Made by a program: the position numbers and the translations under genes. The notes beneath the pieces were generated by a model. The model ran no database searches. It saw nothing but the letters and a program-made list of their open reading frames with translations, and was not told where the DNA came from. A stretch of DNA of 6,316 nt from assembly GCA_030623425.1 (NCBI GenBank), contig JAUXMA010000101.1, forward strand, positions 1-6,316, read 5' to 3'. Positions 6,076 through 6,316 of the stretch are shown here, piece after piece. This DNA comes from Rhodospirillaceae bacterium. Its GTDB lineage: Bacteria > Pseudomonadota > Alphaproteobacteria > Rhodospirillales > 2-02-FULL-58-16. Positions within the stretch are counted from its first letter, which is position 1. The number at the start of each line of letters is the position of its first letter.

Positions 6076-6316
6076 TGGCGCGCATCGTCCTTGCCGACGA
6101 TGGCATCCATTTCGATGGCCGGACCCTTGAAAGCAAGCCCTTGGGCGGCGTCGAAACGTCGGTTGTTCTGCTCATGGAGGAACTGGCCCGGCGCGGACAC
6201 GAGGTCCGCGTTTGCAACAAATGCCCCGCCCCTTTACATCACAACGGCGTCTTTTGGAGCCCCATCGAAAACGGCCTGCCCGCCGGGACCGATCTTTACA
6301 TAGCCAACCGCGGCGA
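6075..6316 (+). CDS. GT4-type glycosyltransferase, N-terminal part only
   Basis: From the ATG at 6075, 80 codons remain open to the right edge, where the gene is cut. The visible start MARIVLADDGIHFDG, then LGGVETSVVLLMEELARRGH and EVRVCN, is the usual N-terminal Rossmann half of a GT-B retaining glycosyltransferase (GT4/GT1): a GG-x-E glycine loop, a long helix, and the LarrGHeV strand. Further on, GLPAGTDLYIANRG resembles the part of these proteins that probes the acceptor domain. The donor-binding C-terminal domain lies outside the window, so the substrate is unknown. The gene is coupled to the preceding GT2 by the TAATG overlap and has no space for its own promoter, so it belongs to the same operon. 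Confidence 0.8.
   Translation, partial: MARIVLADDGIHFDGRTLESKPLGGVETSVVLLMEELARRGHEVRVCNKCPAPLHHNGVFWSPIENGLPAGTDLYIANRG

Noticed and set aside
6091..6303. Open frame of 70 codons at the right end in another frame
   Set aside because: The frame beginning at ATG 6075 has a clear GT4 N-terminus and is coupled to the upstream gene. The other is its shadow.

Overview
The window is GC-rich with strong G/C third-position preference. Its gene families fit an alphaproteobacterium, possibly Rhodospirillales; that assignment is an inference from gene content and codon use, because no rRNA or other marker gene is present. The theme is cell-surface polysaccharide or LPS-core synthesis, with one unrelated housekeeping gene (a YgfZ-type folate-binding protein) in the middle. 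No tRNA, rRNA, CRISPR array, insertion sequence or phage gene is visible.

Layout from left to right. (1) 34-76 is a symmetric A-run/hairpin/T-run terminator. (2) 98-626, minus strand, is a wrecked bifunctional mannose-1-phosphate guanylyltransferase/mannose-6-phosphate isomerase gene: its first ~105 codons are joined out of frame to its last ~70, with roughly 300 codons missing. (3) 627-833 is a divergent intergenic region with a small inverted repeat and a perfect tandem 8-bp repeat. (4) 834-3014, plus strand, is a large heparinase II/III-family protein. (5) It converges on ygfZ (3011-3910, minus strand); the two stop codons share one TTAA, and a two-way terminator lies inside the last codons of ygfZ. 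(6) 3911-4040 is a divergent promoter region with a nested dyad. (7) From 4041 to the right edge runs a tightly coupled plus-strand operon: a GT9 (heptosyltransferase-type) glycosyltransferase, a drastically shortened GT2, an intact GT2 paralogue, and the N-terminus of a GT4-type glycosyltransferase cut by the window edge. Junctions in this operon are GTGA, GTGA and TAATG overlaps.

The working operon would add sugars one after another to a lipid-linked or LPS-core acceptor at the inner face of the membrane. The heparinase-like protein would cut or trim a uronate-containing polymer, and the broken manC would once have supplied GDP-mannose.

The most notable signal is repeated internal deletion of sugar-pathway genes. 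manC has lost its centre with a frameshift. The first GT2 copy, compared with its intact neighbour, lacks exactly two blocks (42 and 107 codons), both in frame. The second of these deletions has its junction at a TATCCG hexamer that is present at both corresponding sites in the intact copy. I do not see a clearly new defence or mobile system.
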